A stretch of DNA of 64,000 nucleotides, from the NCBI GenBank assembly GCA_045589595.1, contig JAZNPK010000032.1:186001-250000 (forward strand), in the 5' to 3' direction. Shown one piece after another: positions 55,998-64,000 of this stretch (positions are counted from its first letter, which is position 1; each line of letters starts with the position of its first letter). The position numbers and the translations under genes are program-made. Under the pieces are notes generated by a model. The model was not told where the DNA came from and did no database searches. It saw nothing but the letters and a program-made list of their open reading frames with translations. The stretch comes from SIG77 sp045589595. Its GTDB lineage: Bacteria; Verrucomicrobiota; Lentisphaeria; Victivallales; UBA1829.

Positions 55998-57808
55998 GCG
56001 AAAACGAAGAAACACTGGAAAATCAGCGTCAGAGACGGATCTGTTTCCTGATCTTTCTCTCGTTCATCCTGCTTTCTGTGCTGGGGCTTCAACTCTGGAA
56101 TACACAAGTCCTGCATGGTCACGATTACGAAGACAAAGCAAAGATGCAGAGTTTGCGGAAGATCCGTATCCCACCTCTCCGCGGCTCGATCCTGACAGCT
56201 GACGGTGTTGCCATTGCGGGGAACCGGGTGTCCTGGGATCTTCAGTTCCATCCATCCGAAATGCGGCGTGCCAACCGGAACAAAATGGTGGAGCATATTA
56301 TGGCGGAAGCGGATCGCGCGGCCCGCTGTATCGGACGGGAAAATCAGCTGACGGAAAAAGATCTGCGCTATCATTTGAGCAAACTGCCGGGGATCCCGCT
56401 GGTGCTGTTTCGGGATCTGAATCCGCAGGAGTTATTGCGGATCAAGGAGTTATACCCGCGTATCGAAGGAATGGAAATCGCCAATACCCCGGTCCGGAAA
56501 TATCCATTCGGTTCTCTGGCGATCCATCTGATCGGATACACCCGCCAGAGCGATCCCTCCCGGGCAGAGGACCGGCTGGAATTCAATTATTATGTCCCGG
56601 ACCTGAAAGGCATCATGGGGCTGGAAAAAATGTGTGACGATGCCCTCCGCGGCAGCCCCGGACAGGAACTGGTGATGGTCAACAGTGCGGGCTTCGTCAG
56701 CGAAATGATGGAGGCGCCCACGCCCGCACGGGAAGGGGAGGAGATCCATCTGACGCTGGATCTCCGCGCCCAGCAGATCGCGGAAAAACTGCTGCAGCAC
56801 AAAGTCGGTTCCATCGTTGTGATGGATACAATGACCGGCGCTGTCAAAGCCATGGCGTCCAGTCCCACCTTCACCGCCGAGGATTTCAGATACAAAAAAC
56901 GCTATCACGCTCTGGCGGAAAATCCCGATCTGCCCTTTCTCAACCGGGCGACGATGGGCGTATATATGCCCGGCTCCGTGATCAAACCCTTTACGGGACT
57001 TGCCGCTCTTGCCTCCGGTGTGACGCCGGATGCCGTTGTCCGGTGTACCGGCAGAACACGCCACGGATACGGAAACGGGATCGCCTGCAACAACCGGTAC
57101 GGACACGGGGATATGGATTTGATGAACGGCTTGAAAAAATCCTGCAACATATATTTTATTGAGAACGGCGTTCAGTGCGGGATCGATGCGCTGTCCACGG
57201 TGTATGCCTCTGCCGGATTCGGTTCGGAAACCGGGATCGAGATCGCGGAACGGAAGGGATATTGTCCCGCCAACGGCCCCAAATGGAATGCCAGTGAAAC
57301 GGCTTTTGTTTCTTTCGGACAGGGGAAGATCCTTGTAACGCCGCTGCAGGTCGCCACTGCTTATGCCGCCCTTGCCAACGGCGGGACGCTCTGGCGGCCG
57401 TATATCATCGACCGTATCTCTGCGCCCGGAATGATCGGCGGAAAAGTGACCGCGCCGCAGAAACGGGGAACGCTTCTGGCAACACCGGAGGCACTGAATG
57501 CTGTCCGGGAGGGGCTGTTCAGAGTTGTGAATGAGGACGGCGGCAGCGGCGTCCGCGCAAGGATCAGCAAAACAACCGTTTACGGTAAAACGGGAACCGC
57601 GGATGTGGATACAAAAACTCTGCCCACCAAACATGTCTGGTTTGCCGGTTTCGCAGAAAATCCGGTGACGAAACGCACATACAGTATTGCCGTTCTCATC
57701 GAGCGCGGGGATTCCGGCGGCGGGACTGCCGCGCCTCTTGTCGGTGCCTTTTTCGATCAGTGGTTCCCCGATCCGCCCGCACCGCCTCCTGCTCCGGCAG
57801 GATCGTAA
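55994..57808 (+). CDS. mrdA: penicillin-binding protein 2
   Basis: 604 residues. Transpeptidase of the elongasome: short cytoplasmic tail, membrane helix (ICFLIFLSFILLSVLGLQLW), pedestal domain with RIPPLRGSILTADGVAIAGNR (R-G-x-I-x-D motif, here T-A-D), then the transpeptidase. Active-site motifs: SxxK in PGSVIKPFTG (Ser near 327), SCN in KKSCNIYF and KTG in YGKTGTAD (about 531). It crosslinks peptidoglycan in the periplasm with RodA, whose gene is not seen here. Last gene of the operon; ends 6 bases from the convergent DUF2851 stop. Confidence 0.95.
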   Translation: MSENEETLENQRQRRICFLIFLSFILLSVLGLQLWNTQVLHGHDYEDKAKMQSLRKIRIPPLRGSILTADGVAIAGNRVSWDLQFHPSEMRRANRNKMVEHIMAEADRAARCIGRENQLTEKDLRYHLSKLPGIPLVLFRDLNPQELLRIKELYPRIEGMEIANTPVRKYPFGSLAIHLIGYTRQSDPSRAEDRLEFNYYVPDLKGIMGLEKMCDDALRGSPGQELVMVNSAGFVSEMMEAPTPAREGEEIHLTLDLRAQQIAEKLLQHKVGSIVVMDTMTGAVKAMASSPTFTAEDFRYKKRYHALAENPDLPFLNRATMGVYMPGSVIKPFTGLAALASGVTPDAVVRCTGRTRHGYGNGIACNNRYGHGDMDLMNGLKKSCNIYFIENGVQCGIDALSTVYASAGFGSETGIEIAERKGYCPANGPKWNASETAFVSFGQGKILVTPLQVATAYAALANGGTLWRPYIIDRISAPGMIGGKVTAPQKRGTLLATPEALNAVREGLFRVVNEDGGSGVRARISKTTVYGKTGTADVDTKTLPTKHVWFAGFAENPVTKRTYSIAVLIERGDSGGGTAAPLVGAFFDQWFPDPPAPPPAPAGS

Positions 57809-57814
57809 GCCCCG

Positions 57815-59185
57815 TCAGACAAGCTGTGCCAGAGGACACGCTTTGCAGTCGCCGGACAATTTTTTGCACCATGTTTCCCGGATATGGATCAGCCCCTGTT
57901 GAGCGGCTGCTGTGCGGAAGATGTGTCCGCGTCCGGGGAAACAATCCTGCACCACGGTCCGGATGGTCAGATTTGCACCAGTCCGCGGCAGCATCAGAAA
58001 TACGGTTTCGATCTTTGCGGTCTGTTTGAAATCTTTTGTGATCATGGCATAGGCGCGGAGCGCAGGAATGATCAGATCCGCCATCAGCTCAATGATCCGG
58101 TCTCTGCCGATGAGGGCGGAAGTCTTCTGCAGCGGTTTCGCCGTGAAAGATGTATGGGTCGTCCAGAACTTGTCGTCCGGACTGAGAGAATTTATGCAAT
58201 CCGTCATAAAGTCTTTGATATTATCGGCTTCGACAAGTTTTGCCATCAGGACCGGCAGGGGATTGATGGTCCATTTCCGGATCAGTCCGGCAAGAATGGC
58301 GATGCGGCGTCCGATACTGTTCAGCGGGCGGCATTTGCGGTCGAAGGCAATGGGTTCTTTGTATTGACGGCGCAGAAGCCACCAATCGTCCCACAGACCG
58401 CAGACGATTTTTTTTGCATCATCGTCCAGCGGAGTCGAAGAGGGATCGGGCAATTCTCCGGATTCGCCCCAAAGCAGCGTGGTAAAGTGTTCTGTCCGGA
58501 CGGATTCCGGATAAGAAAAGATCCGGTTCGCCAGATCCGAAAACTGTTGTCTGTTTCCGGGAATACCGATCAGTTCAAAGAGACGGGAAAGAAAGGCATT
58601 CTGTACGCCCCGGGCGATCATGGCAGTCAGGAGTTTGTCGGACTTGATCCGCATCCGTTCCAATCCGGCATCAGCGGCGAACTGGTGGATGGCATCATCG
58701 GGCAGACGGGAGAAAAAGGGTGCGCAGATCCCTTTCTGCTGCGGCGGGGGCTGTTCTTTGTAATGACCTTCACTGAAATCTTCCGGCAGCACAAAAACGG
58801 GCAGCATGGGGATTTTGGGCGCCAGTGTTCCGGCAATATCGTCTTCCCCGACAACATGCAGGATCACATTATCGTATCCGGCATCGTGTCCGTGTCGCGC
58901 CCAGTCAGATGTCCGGCAATGGATCTCAATATCGCCGTGAAGGACCTTGCCGTCGATCTCCAGTTTCGCATTGAGAAAATCGGGTCCGCCCTGATGATTC
59001 CATGTGCCGCGCGAAAATACTTTGAATTTTGTGCCGCCGGCTTTCAATGAAAAATCCAGATCCAGGGGAATACACCGCCAGAGTTCCTGAAGGGCAGCCT
59101 CGTAAAACGACCGCGCCTCCATCAGAAACAGGGGCATTGCTTCTGAAGTGTCTTCCGGATTTATTTGTTTTTCAAGTGTTTGCAT
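57815..59185 (-). CDS. DUF2851 family protein
   Basis: 456 residues. The family is common in Bacteroidota and PVC bacteria and has no settled function. Recognised from EAALQELWRCIPLDL near the start, FSRGTWNHQGGPDFLNAKLEIDG, GDIEIHCRTSDWARHGHDAGYDNVILHVV (about 84-112), and late FPGRGHIFRTAAAQQGLIHIRETWC. The GDIEIH and HGHDxxYxxVxLHVV elements look like a nuclease-type core with acidic residues. The C-terminus has C-x6-C-x2-C (WCKKLSGDCKACP), the spacing of three of the four cysteines in the endonuclease III iron-sulfur loop; the fourth is absent. Its ATG shares a base with the zinc-ribbon gene stop. Last gene of the exbB/exbD operon. Confidence 0.85.
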   Translation of the reverse strand: MQTLEKQINPEDTSEAMPLFLMEARSFYEAALQELWRCIPLDLDFSLKAGGTKFKVFSRGTWNHQGGPDFLNAKLEIDGKVLHGDIEIHCRTSDWARHGHDAGYDNVILHVVGEDDIAGTLAPKIPMLPVFVLPEDFSEGHYKEQPPPQQKGICAPFFSRLPDDAIHQFAADAGLERMRIKSDKLLTAMIARGVQNAFLSRLFELIGIPGNRQQFSDLANRIFSYPESVRTEHFTTLLWGESGELPDPSSTPLDDDAKKIVCGLWDDWWLLRRQYKEPIAFDRKCRPLNSIGRRIAILAGLIRKWTINPLPVLMAKLVEADNIKDFMTDCINSLSPDDKFWTTHTSFTAKPLQKTSALIGRDRIIELMADLIIPALRAYAMITKDFKQTAKIETVFLMLPRTGANLTIRTVVQDCFPGRGHIFRTAAAQQGLIHIRETWCKKLSGDCKACPLAQLV

Positions 59186-59430
59186 CAGAATTGCTTACGC
59201 TTTTTGATAAAGCACATTTCATTGCATCGCGGGCAGCGGGTGATGTATTCCCGGTTGTCCTGCGCAAGAAAAGAAAGATGACATTTGTCGCAGACATACA
59301 GTTTGTCTTTGACCACGGACCAGTTGCTTTTCTGGACGCGCCGCTCTTCACGGAACCAGAGAAACGCCAGAACGATCAGCCAGAGGCAGACATAAATACT
59401 GAAAAACTGTCCGGGTGAAATGGGGATCAT
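59185..59430 (-). CDS. small membrane-anchored zinc-ribbon protein
   Basis: 81 residues: one membrane helix (FFSIYVCLWLIVLAFLWF, about 9-26), a basic stretch, and a four-cysteine ribbon YVCDKCHLSFLAQ...RCPRCNEMCF with Cys pairs near residues 47/50 and 66/69. No named family recognised. It lies 3 bases after the TonB-position gene and touches the DUF2851 gene start, so it is co-expressed with ExbB/ExbD. Likely cytoplasmic-facing ribbon given the positive residues after the helix. Confidence 0.75.
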   Translation of the reverse strand: MIPISPGQFFSIYVCLWLIVLAFLWFREERRVQKSNWSVVKDKLYVCDKCHLSFLAQDNREYITRCPRCNEMCFIKKRKQF

Positions 59431-59433
59431 ATT

Positions 59434-60216
59434 TTATTCTCCTGTTGTGACGGGTGCGTCCTGCCGCCAGAAGATCCGGACCAGTCGGGGCGGTGTGTTT
59501 TTTTCTGTTTTCAACGTGACCAGATGTACCGTCAACAGCTGTTTTGCGTAGAGGTCCAGAATCAGGTTTCCGCTTGAATTGCGGATCCTGACTTCCGGCG
59601 GCATTGCGGTATCGATGCCGGAAACGATCTGCAGTTCCGTCGGTCCGGTAATATCGCGGGATGCGAAAAGTGCGGCTCTGCGGTCCTCGTTCCGATCTGT
59701 GATGTTCAGGATCTTTCCGGTGGCATCGAGCCACAGGGGATAATGGGGCGCCGCCGTTTTTTCTTTTCCGGCAGCCTGATGCAGGGCAGTCTGCATATCC
59801 ATCAGGAAATCCGGATAGGAGAACATTTCCCCCGGCTCCCGCGGTGCAAACCGAACCGCCGGATAGGGCGGGACCGGTTCAGGCGGCAATTCCTGATGGA
59901 CCAGCGGCGGAATGGACGGATCGCTTCTCTCCGTCAGATTCCGGATGAGACTGTATCCTGTTTTTTCGCTGCCGTGGATCATTTCAGCCGGATCGGGCAG
60001 GGCATTCCATTTTTTCCGGAGTCCCGCAAAAACCGGATCGCTGCCGGAAATAAAATAATTGGACCGCTTTCCGCTTTTGATGTGGGCGGGATTTTCCGCT
60101 TTCGCGCCGCGGAAAAGAACACAGAACGCCCCATGGATCAACAGCGCCACGATCAGAAAGATCACGGTACTGCCCCAGGAGATCCGGTCTTTGTACTTTT
60201 TCTGCGACTGTGTCAT
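59434..60216 (-). CDS. single-pass membrane protein in TonB position
   Basis: About 260 residues. An ATG at 60216 is chosen; a GTG at 60228 overlapping the exbD stop (GTGA) is an alternative. Cytoplasmic basic tail, one membrane helix (STVIFLIVALLIHGAFCVLF, residues ~20-40), then a periplasmic part with a proline-rich stretch (IPPLVHQELPPEPVPPYPAV) and a C-terminal beta-looking segment (PTELQIVSGIDTAMPPEV and onward). Gene order exbB, exbD, this, and the helix-proline-beta layout match TonB or TolA, but I do not see the TonB C-terminal motif YP..A...G.EG. It is probably the energy-transducing partner of the ExbBD motor, by context. Confidence 0.6.
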   Translation of the reverse strand: MTQSQKKYKDRISWGSTVIFLIVALLIHGAFCVLFRGAKAENPAHIKSGKRSNYFISGSDPVFAGLRKKWNALPDPAEMIHGSEKTGYSLIRNLTERSDPSIPPLVHQELPPEPVPPYPAVRFAPREPGEMFSYPDFLMDMQTALHQAAGKEKTAAPHYPLWLDATGKILNITDRNEDRRAALFASRDITGPTELQIVSGIDTAMPPEVRIRNSSGNLILDLYAKQLLTVHLVTLKTEKNTPPRLVRIFWRQDAPVTTGE

Positions 60217-60224
60217 AATAAAGA

Positions 60225-60719
60225 TCACTCGGTGCGGATCGTTTTGACTTTGGGCGCGGCATCATCGCCGGAAGTCATCAGCACCGCATTCATATCCAGT
60301 TCCCGGGCGATGGAGAACAGCATGATCAGCCGGTCCTGGGGGGCATTGACATCGGCGCGGATGATCAGTTCATCCCGCTTGGCTTTTTTGTCGATGGGGA
60401 CCGTACGGCTGTCGGCGATCCGCCGTTTGAGCGCATCCTTGTTCAACGAGGAAAGCATGGTATCGTTGAAGTAGATATTGGCATCCCGGTCCACAGTGAT
60501 GATCAAACCCTTGGAAGCATACGTCAATTCCCCGGCGGATTGGGGCAGCGTTACGGAGATCCCGCGCACCGGCACAAAGTTTGTACCCATGATGAAGAAG
60601 ATCAGCAGAATAAAAAATACGCTGAGGGCAGGTACAAGATTCGGCATCCCTTTGAAGATCTTCAGTTTCGACCGTATCCGCACCGTGTATGCCGGATCTG
60701 TTGATTTGCCGGTGATCAT
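60225..60719 (-). CDS. exbD: ExbD/TolR family biopolymer transport protein
   Basis: 164 residues. One membrane helix (NLVPALSVFFILLIFFIMGTNFVPV, about 21-45); ExbD normally has a conserved Asp in this helix (Asp25 in E. coli), but the residue at the equivalent place is not obvious here. The periplasmic domain has the family features ITVDRDANIYFNDTML, LIIRADVNAPQDRLIMLFSIARELDMNAVLMTS. Works with ExbB as a proton-driven motor. Overlaps both neighbours by 4 bases. The apparent lack of the membrane Asp is noteworthy and is treated in the findings. Confidence 0.88.
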   Translation of the reverse strand: MITGKSTDPAYTVRIRSKLKIFKGMPNLVPALSVFFILLIFFIMGTNFVPVRGISVTLPQSAGELTYASKGLIITVDRDANIYFNDTMLSSLNKDALKRRIADSRTVPIDKKAKRDELIIRADVNAPQDRLIMLFSIARELDMNAVLMTSGDDAAPKVKTIRTE

Positions 60720-61357
60720 TCCCCACGCTCCGTTTTCTGGTGACGGCTGAAGAAATAAAGGATCTCGGACGACGCTTTTTCCATTTCAATACAGAAATTG
60801 TTCACCCGGGACAAAAGATAATTGTAAGCGATATGACAGGGGATCGCCACACTCAAGCCTGCCGCTGTACTCGTCAGTGCCATATAAACACCTCTGGAGA
60901 GTTCGGGCAGAGTCATACCCGCACCGTTTTCCATGGCGCGGAAAGCATCGAACATCCCGATCACCGTGCCGAGCAGCCCCAGCAGCGGCGCAACATAGGC
61001 AATGGTCGCCAACACATTCAGACGGGATTCCATCCGTGGGACTTCGATCAGCGACTGGGATTCCAACGCCTGCCGGATATCGTCTCCGTTCTGGTACGCA
61101 TAAATGGCACTGTGGAGCAGACGCGCCACCGGTCCGGGCGTATTGTCGCACAGAGAGATCGCTTCGATCAGACCGTCACGGCGCAATACATTGACCAGCC
61201 CGGCGATCAGTTCCCCCACATTCACCTGGGCGCGGTGGAACTGGAACCATTTTGAAAGAAAGATGCAGACCGCGATCACACTGCATGCCGCAATGGCATA
61301 CATGACCGGACCGCCGTCCAGAAAGATTTGCATATAAGGGGTCATGGCGTTGTTCAT
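60716..61357 (-). CDS. exbB: MotA/TolQ/ExbB proton channel family protein
   Basis: 213 residues with three membrane helices, ExbB/TolQ size. First helix VMYAIAACSVIAVCIFLSKWFQF; conserved core ESQSLIEVPRMESRLNVLATIAYVAPLLGLLGTVIGMFDAF (about 98-138) with the GLLGTVxGM signature, and GVYMALTSTAAGLSVAIPCHIAYNYL (helix 3) with the conserved Thr residues of the channel. It turns proton flow into work through ExbD and a TonB/TolA-like partner in the inner membrane. Starts on the stop of the TPR gene (ATGA). Confidence 0.93.
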   Translation of the reverse strand: MNNAMTPYMQIFLDGGPVMYAIAACSVIAVCIFLSKWFQFHRAQVNVGELIAGLVNVLRRDGLIEAISLCDNTPGPVARLLHSAIYAYQNGDDIRQALESQSLIEVPRMESRLNVLATIAYVAPLLGLLGTVIGMFDAFRAMENGAGMTLPELSRGVYMALTSTAAGLSVAIPCHIAYNYLLSRVNNFCIEMEKASSEILYFFSRHQKTERGE

Positions 61358-63867
61358 TTGATCGTTTCTCCCGTCGTTATAGTCTGGCGTTTCAAGCGTT
61401 TCAAAGTATTGATCCGTTTCCGGTAATTCTGATCAGGGGCAACCCCTGCATTGTGCAATGCGGTCATAACCCGGATGGCATCGTTGATGATCCCGGCATC
61501 CGTGCTTTTCATGGCGATCACTTCAAAAGCGTTCATGCCTTTGATGATCCAGAACCGTTCCGCCGGACGGGCGGAAAGCCTGTCCGCAGGCAGAAAAGAC
61601 AGCAATTTTCTGAATTGTTCCACAGCCGGACGGGTCTCGCCCAGCAGCTGATGACACCGTCCCGCCTTGTATGCGGTCATGGCATAAAATTCCGGCAGCA
61701 GATCTTTCTGACTCAACAGAGACATATAAAGATCCAGTGCTTTCCGGTAACCTTTGATGTCATCATTTTTTGCCGCGATGGCAAAATAGCAATCCCCTTC
61801 CGATCCGGCGGCAGCCTGAGCCAAAGATGTGCCGGGCTGCTTTCCGGCGGAACGCTGATAGGATTCTGCCGCTTCTTCAAACCGGTTCTGTTTGCGGAGA
61901 ACATCCCCGTGCAGGAAATGCACATCGGCGGAATCATTCATCACCGGATGATTTTTGATCAGGTCTTTCAGGATTTTTTCCGCACCGGAATAATCTTTGT
62001 TCCGACAGGAAATTTGCGCTTTCCTGAACATTGCCTGCGCACGGATCACGGCAGCTCCCGCCGCGTTGGATGTCATGCGGTTCAACAGATCTTCCGCTTT
62101 GCCCGCCTGACCGTAATTGATGTAAAAGTCAGCCAGATTCAGCATGGCATAACCGGCTTCACGGGAGCCCGGAAAACGTTTGACCAGAGCCAGTGTATGT
62201 TTCTCCGGCAGATTGTCGTCCGCACTGCAGTATGCGCAGAGTGTAAGCCAGTATCCGGCAGAGGGTGCGAGGGGGGAATCGCTGCGGAATACCGCTTCAA
62301 AATGCTTCGCCGCCGTCGCAAAATCTTTGTCCTTGTAGTACAATGTTGCCGCGCGGAACAACGCCTGAGCCTTTTGTGCGGTGGTCGCCTGCTGCATACC
62401 GGCGCAATTGAGATATTCCTTTTTCGCCTCTTCTTTTCTGCCGAGAGTTTCAAAGGATTCCGCCCGGTAAAGCATCAGCGCGGCATCCGTTTTATTGCCT
62501 TTGGATCCCGTCAGTTTCAAAATACTTTCGTGATCTTTCAGCTTTGCGTAGAGCGTCACGGCTTTTTTGCGCGCACGCAGATCATCCTGCCGGATCTGTG
62601 TGACCCGCGTATAGAGATCTGCCGCTTTTTTCAGATCGCCGCGGGCTTCTTCCACTTCCGCAAGAAGATTGAGTGTTTCCGGTGCATCATTTTTTCCGCC
62701 GCAATAGTGGATCGCCAGTTTACCGGCTGTGTCGGGAATATGATTTTCCAGCAGCATGTGGAACAGATTGCGGAAGATCCGCGGCTTATTTTTGTCGGAT
62801 TGTTCCGCCAGACAAAGTTTTGCCATGTCCAGAGCTTCTTTTTCGTGTTTGGTCTTTGCCAGCAGACGGATCGTCCCCATCTTGATCTCCAGCGGCGTTC
62901 CGGCGCGTTTGAACAGATCCAGATGTTTGAGCGCAAGTGATGCCGCATCCTGCGGTTTATCCATTTTTTCCAGCATGACCGCCATGGCAGTCAGAGCGGA
63001 AAAGGCATCCTCGGATGTGCGGGCGTAAAGATATGCCATCCGGTAGGATCCCAACGCGGACGCATAATCGCCGATCCTGAAAAATTCATCCCCGATCAGA
63101 GATGTGATCAGATAAAAGAACCCGTCTTCTTTTGCCTCCTCTTCGATTTTTTCATTGGCGAAGGATTCCGTCTTTGCATGATTTTTCAGGGAGAGATAAG
63201 TATTGAGAAGGCGGTACGCCTCAATGGACCGGGCATCTTCATTCAGTTTCAGTTTTGCCAGCAGTTCGATGGCTTCATCGGTTTTTCCCAGAGCGGTCAG
63301 TGCCAGGATCCGCCGTTCTTCCAGTTTGCGGAAAAAGAGCGTGTCCGGAGAATTTTTCAGAAGTTCCGAATAGATCCCCACCGCCGCATCGTAGGCTTTG
63401 AGCATTTCGTGTGCCGCCGCCAGAGACAGCATGGCACGGATCCGCCGGGGATCCTGTTTGGGGATCTCCGGCAGAAGTTGAGTCAGGATCACGGCCGCAT
63501 TGGCAGGATCCCGTTTCAACAGCAGAATATCGGCAGACCAGAGAGAGACAGAACATTTTTCCGCATCGGGAAAACGCTGACGGTACAGCGAAAGCAATTC
63601 TTCCGCCTGAGCCGCCCTCGCTCCGAGGATCCGGGCATTGATCTCACTTTCCAGCGCATCCCGGACCGCCGGAATGTCCTGAAGGTTTTCCGCTTCCTGA
63701 CGGTACGTACGGTAAAATCCTGCTGCCGCATCAAAATTCTGCAGCGAAAGGGCGTTGTCGCCTGAAACTTTACCGGCATACTCCACCGGTTCCGCCGCAG
63801 AGAGCGCGGCGGAAAACAGAAGGAGCATACTGCCTGTCAGGAATTTCCGGAGAAAGATGTTTTTCAT
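61354..63867 (-). CDS. large secreted TPR-repeat protein
   Basis: 837 residues from ATG 63867 with AAAGGA 4-9 bases upstream; this start opens a signal peptide (KNIFLRKFLTGSMLLLFSAALSAAE). An ATG at 63903 overlapping the previous stop is possible but would hide the signal. About fifteen or more degenerate tetratricopeptide units fill the mature protein (for example LGKTDEAIELLAKLKL, LGRKEEAKKEYLNCAGMQQ, GKAEDLLNRMTSNAAGAAV, YSGAEKILKDLIKNHP). Periplasmic TPR scaffolds beside exbB/exbD occur in Bacteroidota and PVC genomes. It probably organises the ExbBD-linked envelope machine. No catalytic motif seen. Confidence 0.85.
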   Translation of the reverse strand: MKNIFLRKFLTGSMLLLFSAALSAAEPVEYAGKVSGDNALSLQNFDAAAGFYRTYRQEAENLQDIPAVRDALESEINARILGARAAQAEELLSLYRQRFPDAEKCSVSLWSADILLLKRDPANAAVILTQLLPEIPKQDPRRIRAMLSLAAAHEMLKAYDAAVGIYSELLKNSPDTLFFRKLEERRILALTALGKTDEAIELLAKLKLNEDARSIEAYRLLNTYLSLKNHAKTESFANEKIEEEAKEDGFFYLITSLIGDEFFRIGDYASALGSYRMAYLYARTSEDAFSALTAMAVMLEKMDKPQDAASLALKHLDLFKRAGTPLEIKMGTIRLLAKTKHEKEALDMAKLCLAEQSDKNKPRIFRNLFHMLLENHIPDTAGKLAIHYCGGKNDAPETLNLLAEVEEARGDLKKAADLYTRVTQIRQDDLRARKKAVTLYAKLKDHESILKLTGSKGNKTDAALMLYRAESFETLGRKEEAKKEYLNCAGMQQATTAQKAQALFRAATLYYKDKDFATAAKHFEAVFRSDSPLAPSAGYWLTLCAYCSADDNLPEKHTLALVKRFPGSREAGYAMLNLADFYINYGQAGKAEDLLNRMTSNAAGAAVIRAQAMFRKAQISCRNKDYSGAEKILKDLIKNHPVMNDSADVHFLHGDVLRKQNRFEEAAESYQRSAGKQPGTSLAQAAAGSEGDCYFAIAAKNDDIKGYRKALDLYMSLLSQKDLLPEFYAMTAYKAGRCHQLLGETRPAVEQFRKLLSFLPADRLSARPAERFWIIKGMNAFEVIAMKSTDAGIINDAIRVMTALHNAGVAPDQNYRKRINTLKRLKRQTITTGETIK

Positions 63868-63899
63868 CCAAATCCTTTCAGCCGTGACCGACCGTTTGA

Positions 63900-64000
63900 T
63901 CATGCGTCGGCGGCAGGTGTTTCAGCCGGTTCTGCCGCAGGTGCCGCAGCTTCAGCCGTGCCGTTCTTTTCTGCAAGTTTTTCCTTGATCCTGGTGTAGA
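63900..64000 (-). CDS. C-terminal end of an unidentified protein
   Basis: Frame entering from the right edge of the window and stopping at 63900-63902. Only about 32 codons are present: YTRIKEKLAEKNG and then an Ala/Pro/Glu tail ending TPAADA. The tail is low-complexity and gives no family; such tails occur on some PVC ribosomal proteins and on membrane-system proteins. The stop overlaps an ATG (63903) of the TPR gene frame, so it is probably the preceding cistron of the exbB/exbD operon. Confidence 0.6.
   Translation of the reverse strand, partial: YTRIKEKLAEKNGTAEAAAPAAEPAETPAADA

Noticed and set aside
61453..62940. 495-codon plus-strand frame
   Set aside because: Shadow of the TPR-repeat gene, which has signal peptide, ribosome site and operon context.
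1..64000. Insertion sequences, prophage genes, attachment sites, rRNA or tRNA genes
   Set aside because: I looked in all gaps and found no transposase, integrase, tRNA-like fold or rRNA segment.

Overview
The window reads as a chromosomal segment of a Gram-negative-type bacterium of roughly 52% GC, with a dense gene layout and ATGA-coupled operons. Protein flavour (Gfo/Idh/MocA oxidoreductase with a lysine-rich N-terminus, DUF2851, cytoplasmic rhamnosidase and sialidase-fold enzymes, AGE epimerase, xylose-isomerase-like TIM barrel, hybrid cluster protein) suggests the PVC superphylum, most likely an anaerobic host-associated Lentisphaerota/Victivallales relative. That placement is inference from protein style only; no rRNA or marker tree is available here. 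Layout. 1-5.7 kb: end of hybrid cluster protein gene, then a minus-strand operon ftsK-rodZ-like-ykgJ-like-tauE/safE. 5.8-9.2 kb: queD, Sel1-repeat protein, membrane sulfatase-fold transferase, and a strongly driven small basic protein. 9.3-19.9 kb: AGE epimerase, tyrA with a stand-alone PdxB-like Rossmann domain, rhamnosidase, frr plus a GT-C membrane glycosyltransferase, a CorC/HlyC-type protein, and a three-gene glycan operon (sialidase-fold, TIM-barrel isomerase, large glycosidase). 22.3-23.7 kb: NhaC antiporter. 23.7-39.8 kb: surface polysaccharide locus. It holds UDP-GlcNAc C4 epimerase, WecB, a TviB-type dehydrogenase, a 5' remnant of a WecC-type dehydrogenase, pyruvyl transferase, an F420-dehydrogenase-beta-like protein, Wzx, GT32, GT2, Wzy-like and GT4 proteins, then UDP-glucose dehydrogenase on its own strong promoter with GT2 and a GT-C enzyme split in two. 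40-47.7 kb: secreted protein, TIM-barrel lipoprotein, a lone tandem-AAA ATPase behind phased A-tracts, a Gfo/Idh/MocA protein, a BspA-type LRR protein and a 31-codon gene. 48-53 kb: psd, a 0.6-kb hairpin repeat array lying between two divergent promoters, and a CUT2 sugar ABC operon closed by a perfect four-way-junction RNA element. 53.2-57.8 kb: mreC-mreD-mrdA operon with an unknown secreted leader protein. 57.8-64 kb: minus-strand operon TPR protein-exbB-exbD-TonB-position protein-zinc ribbon-DUF2851. How they work together. MreCD/PBP2, RodZ-like and FtsK are elongation and division functions. The polysaccharide locus makes amino-sugar and uronic-acid precursors, assembles repeat units with several transferases, decorates them (pyruvyl transfer), flips and polymerises them. 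The cytoplasmic glycosidases with the CUT2 importer and NhaC suggest a sugar scavenger. Most promoters I could place share a TTGaAA/TTGcAA -35, a 16-17 bp spacer and a TATATT-like -10. I see no tRNA, rRNA, insertion sequence, phage gene, CRISPR or restriction system. The least ordinary signals are non-coding: the palindrome-phased hairpin array (48949-49540), the four-way junction (53033-53164), the phased A-tracts (42457-42504) and the wecC remnant marking a recombination joint in the capsule locus (36104-36202).
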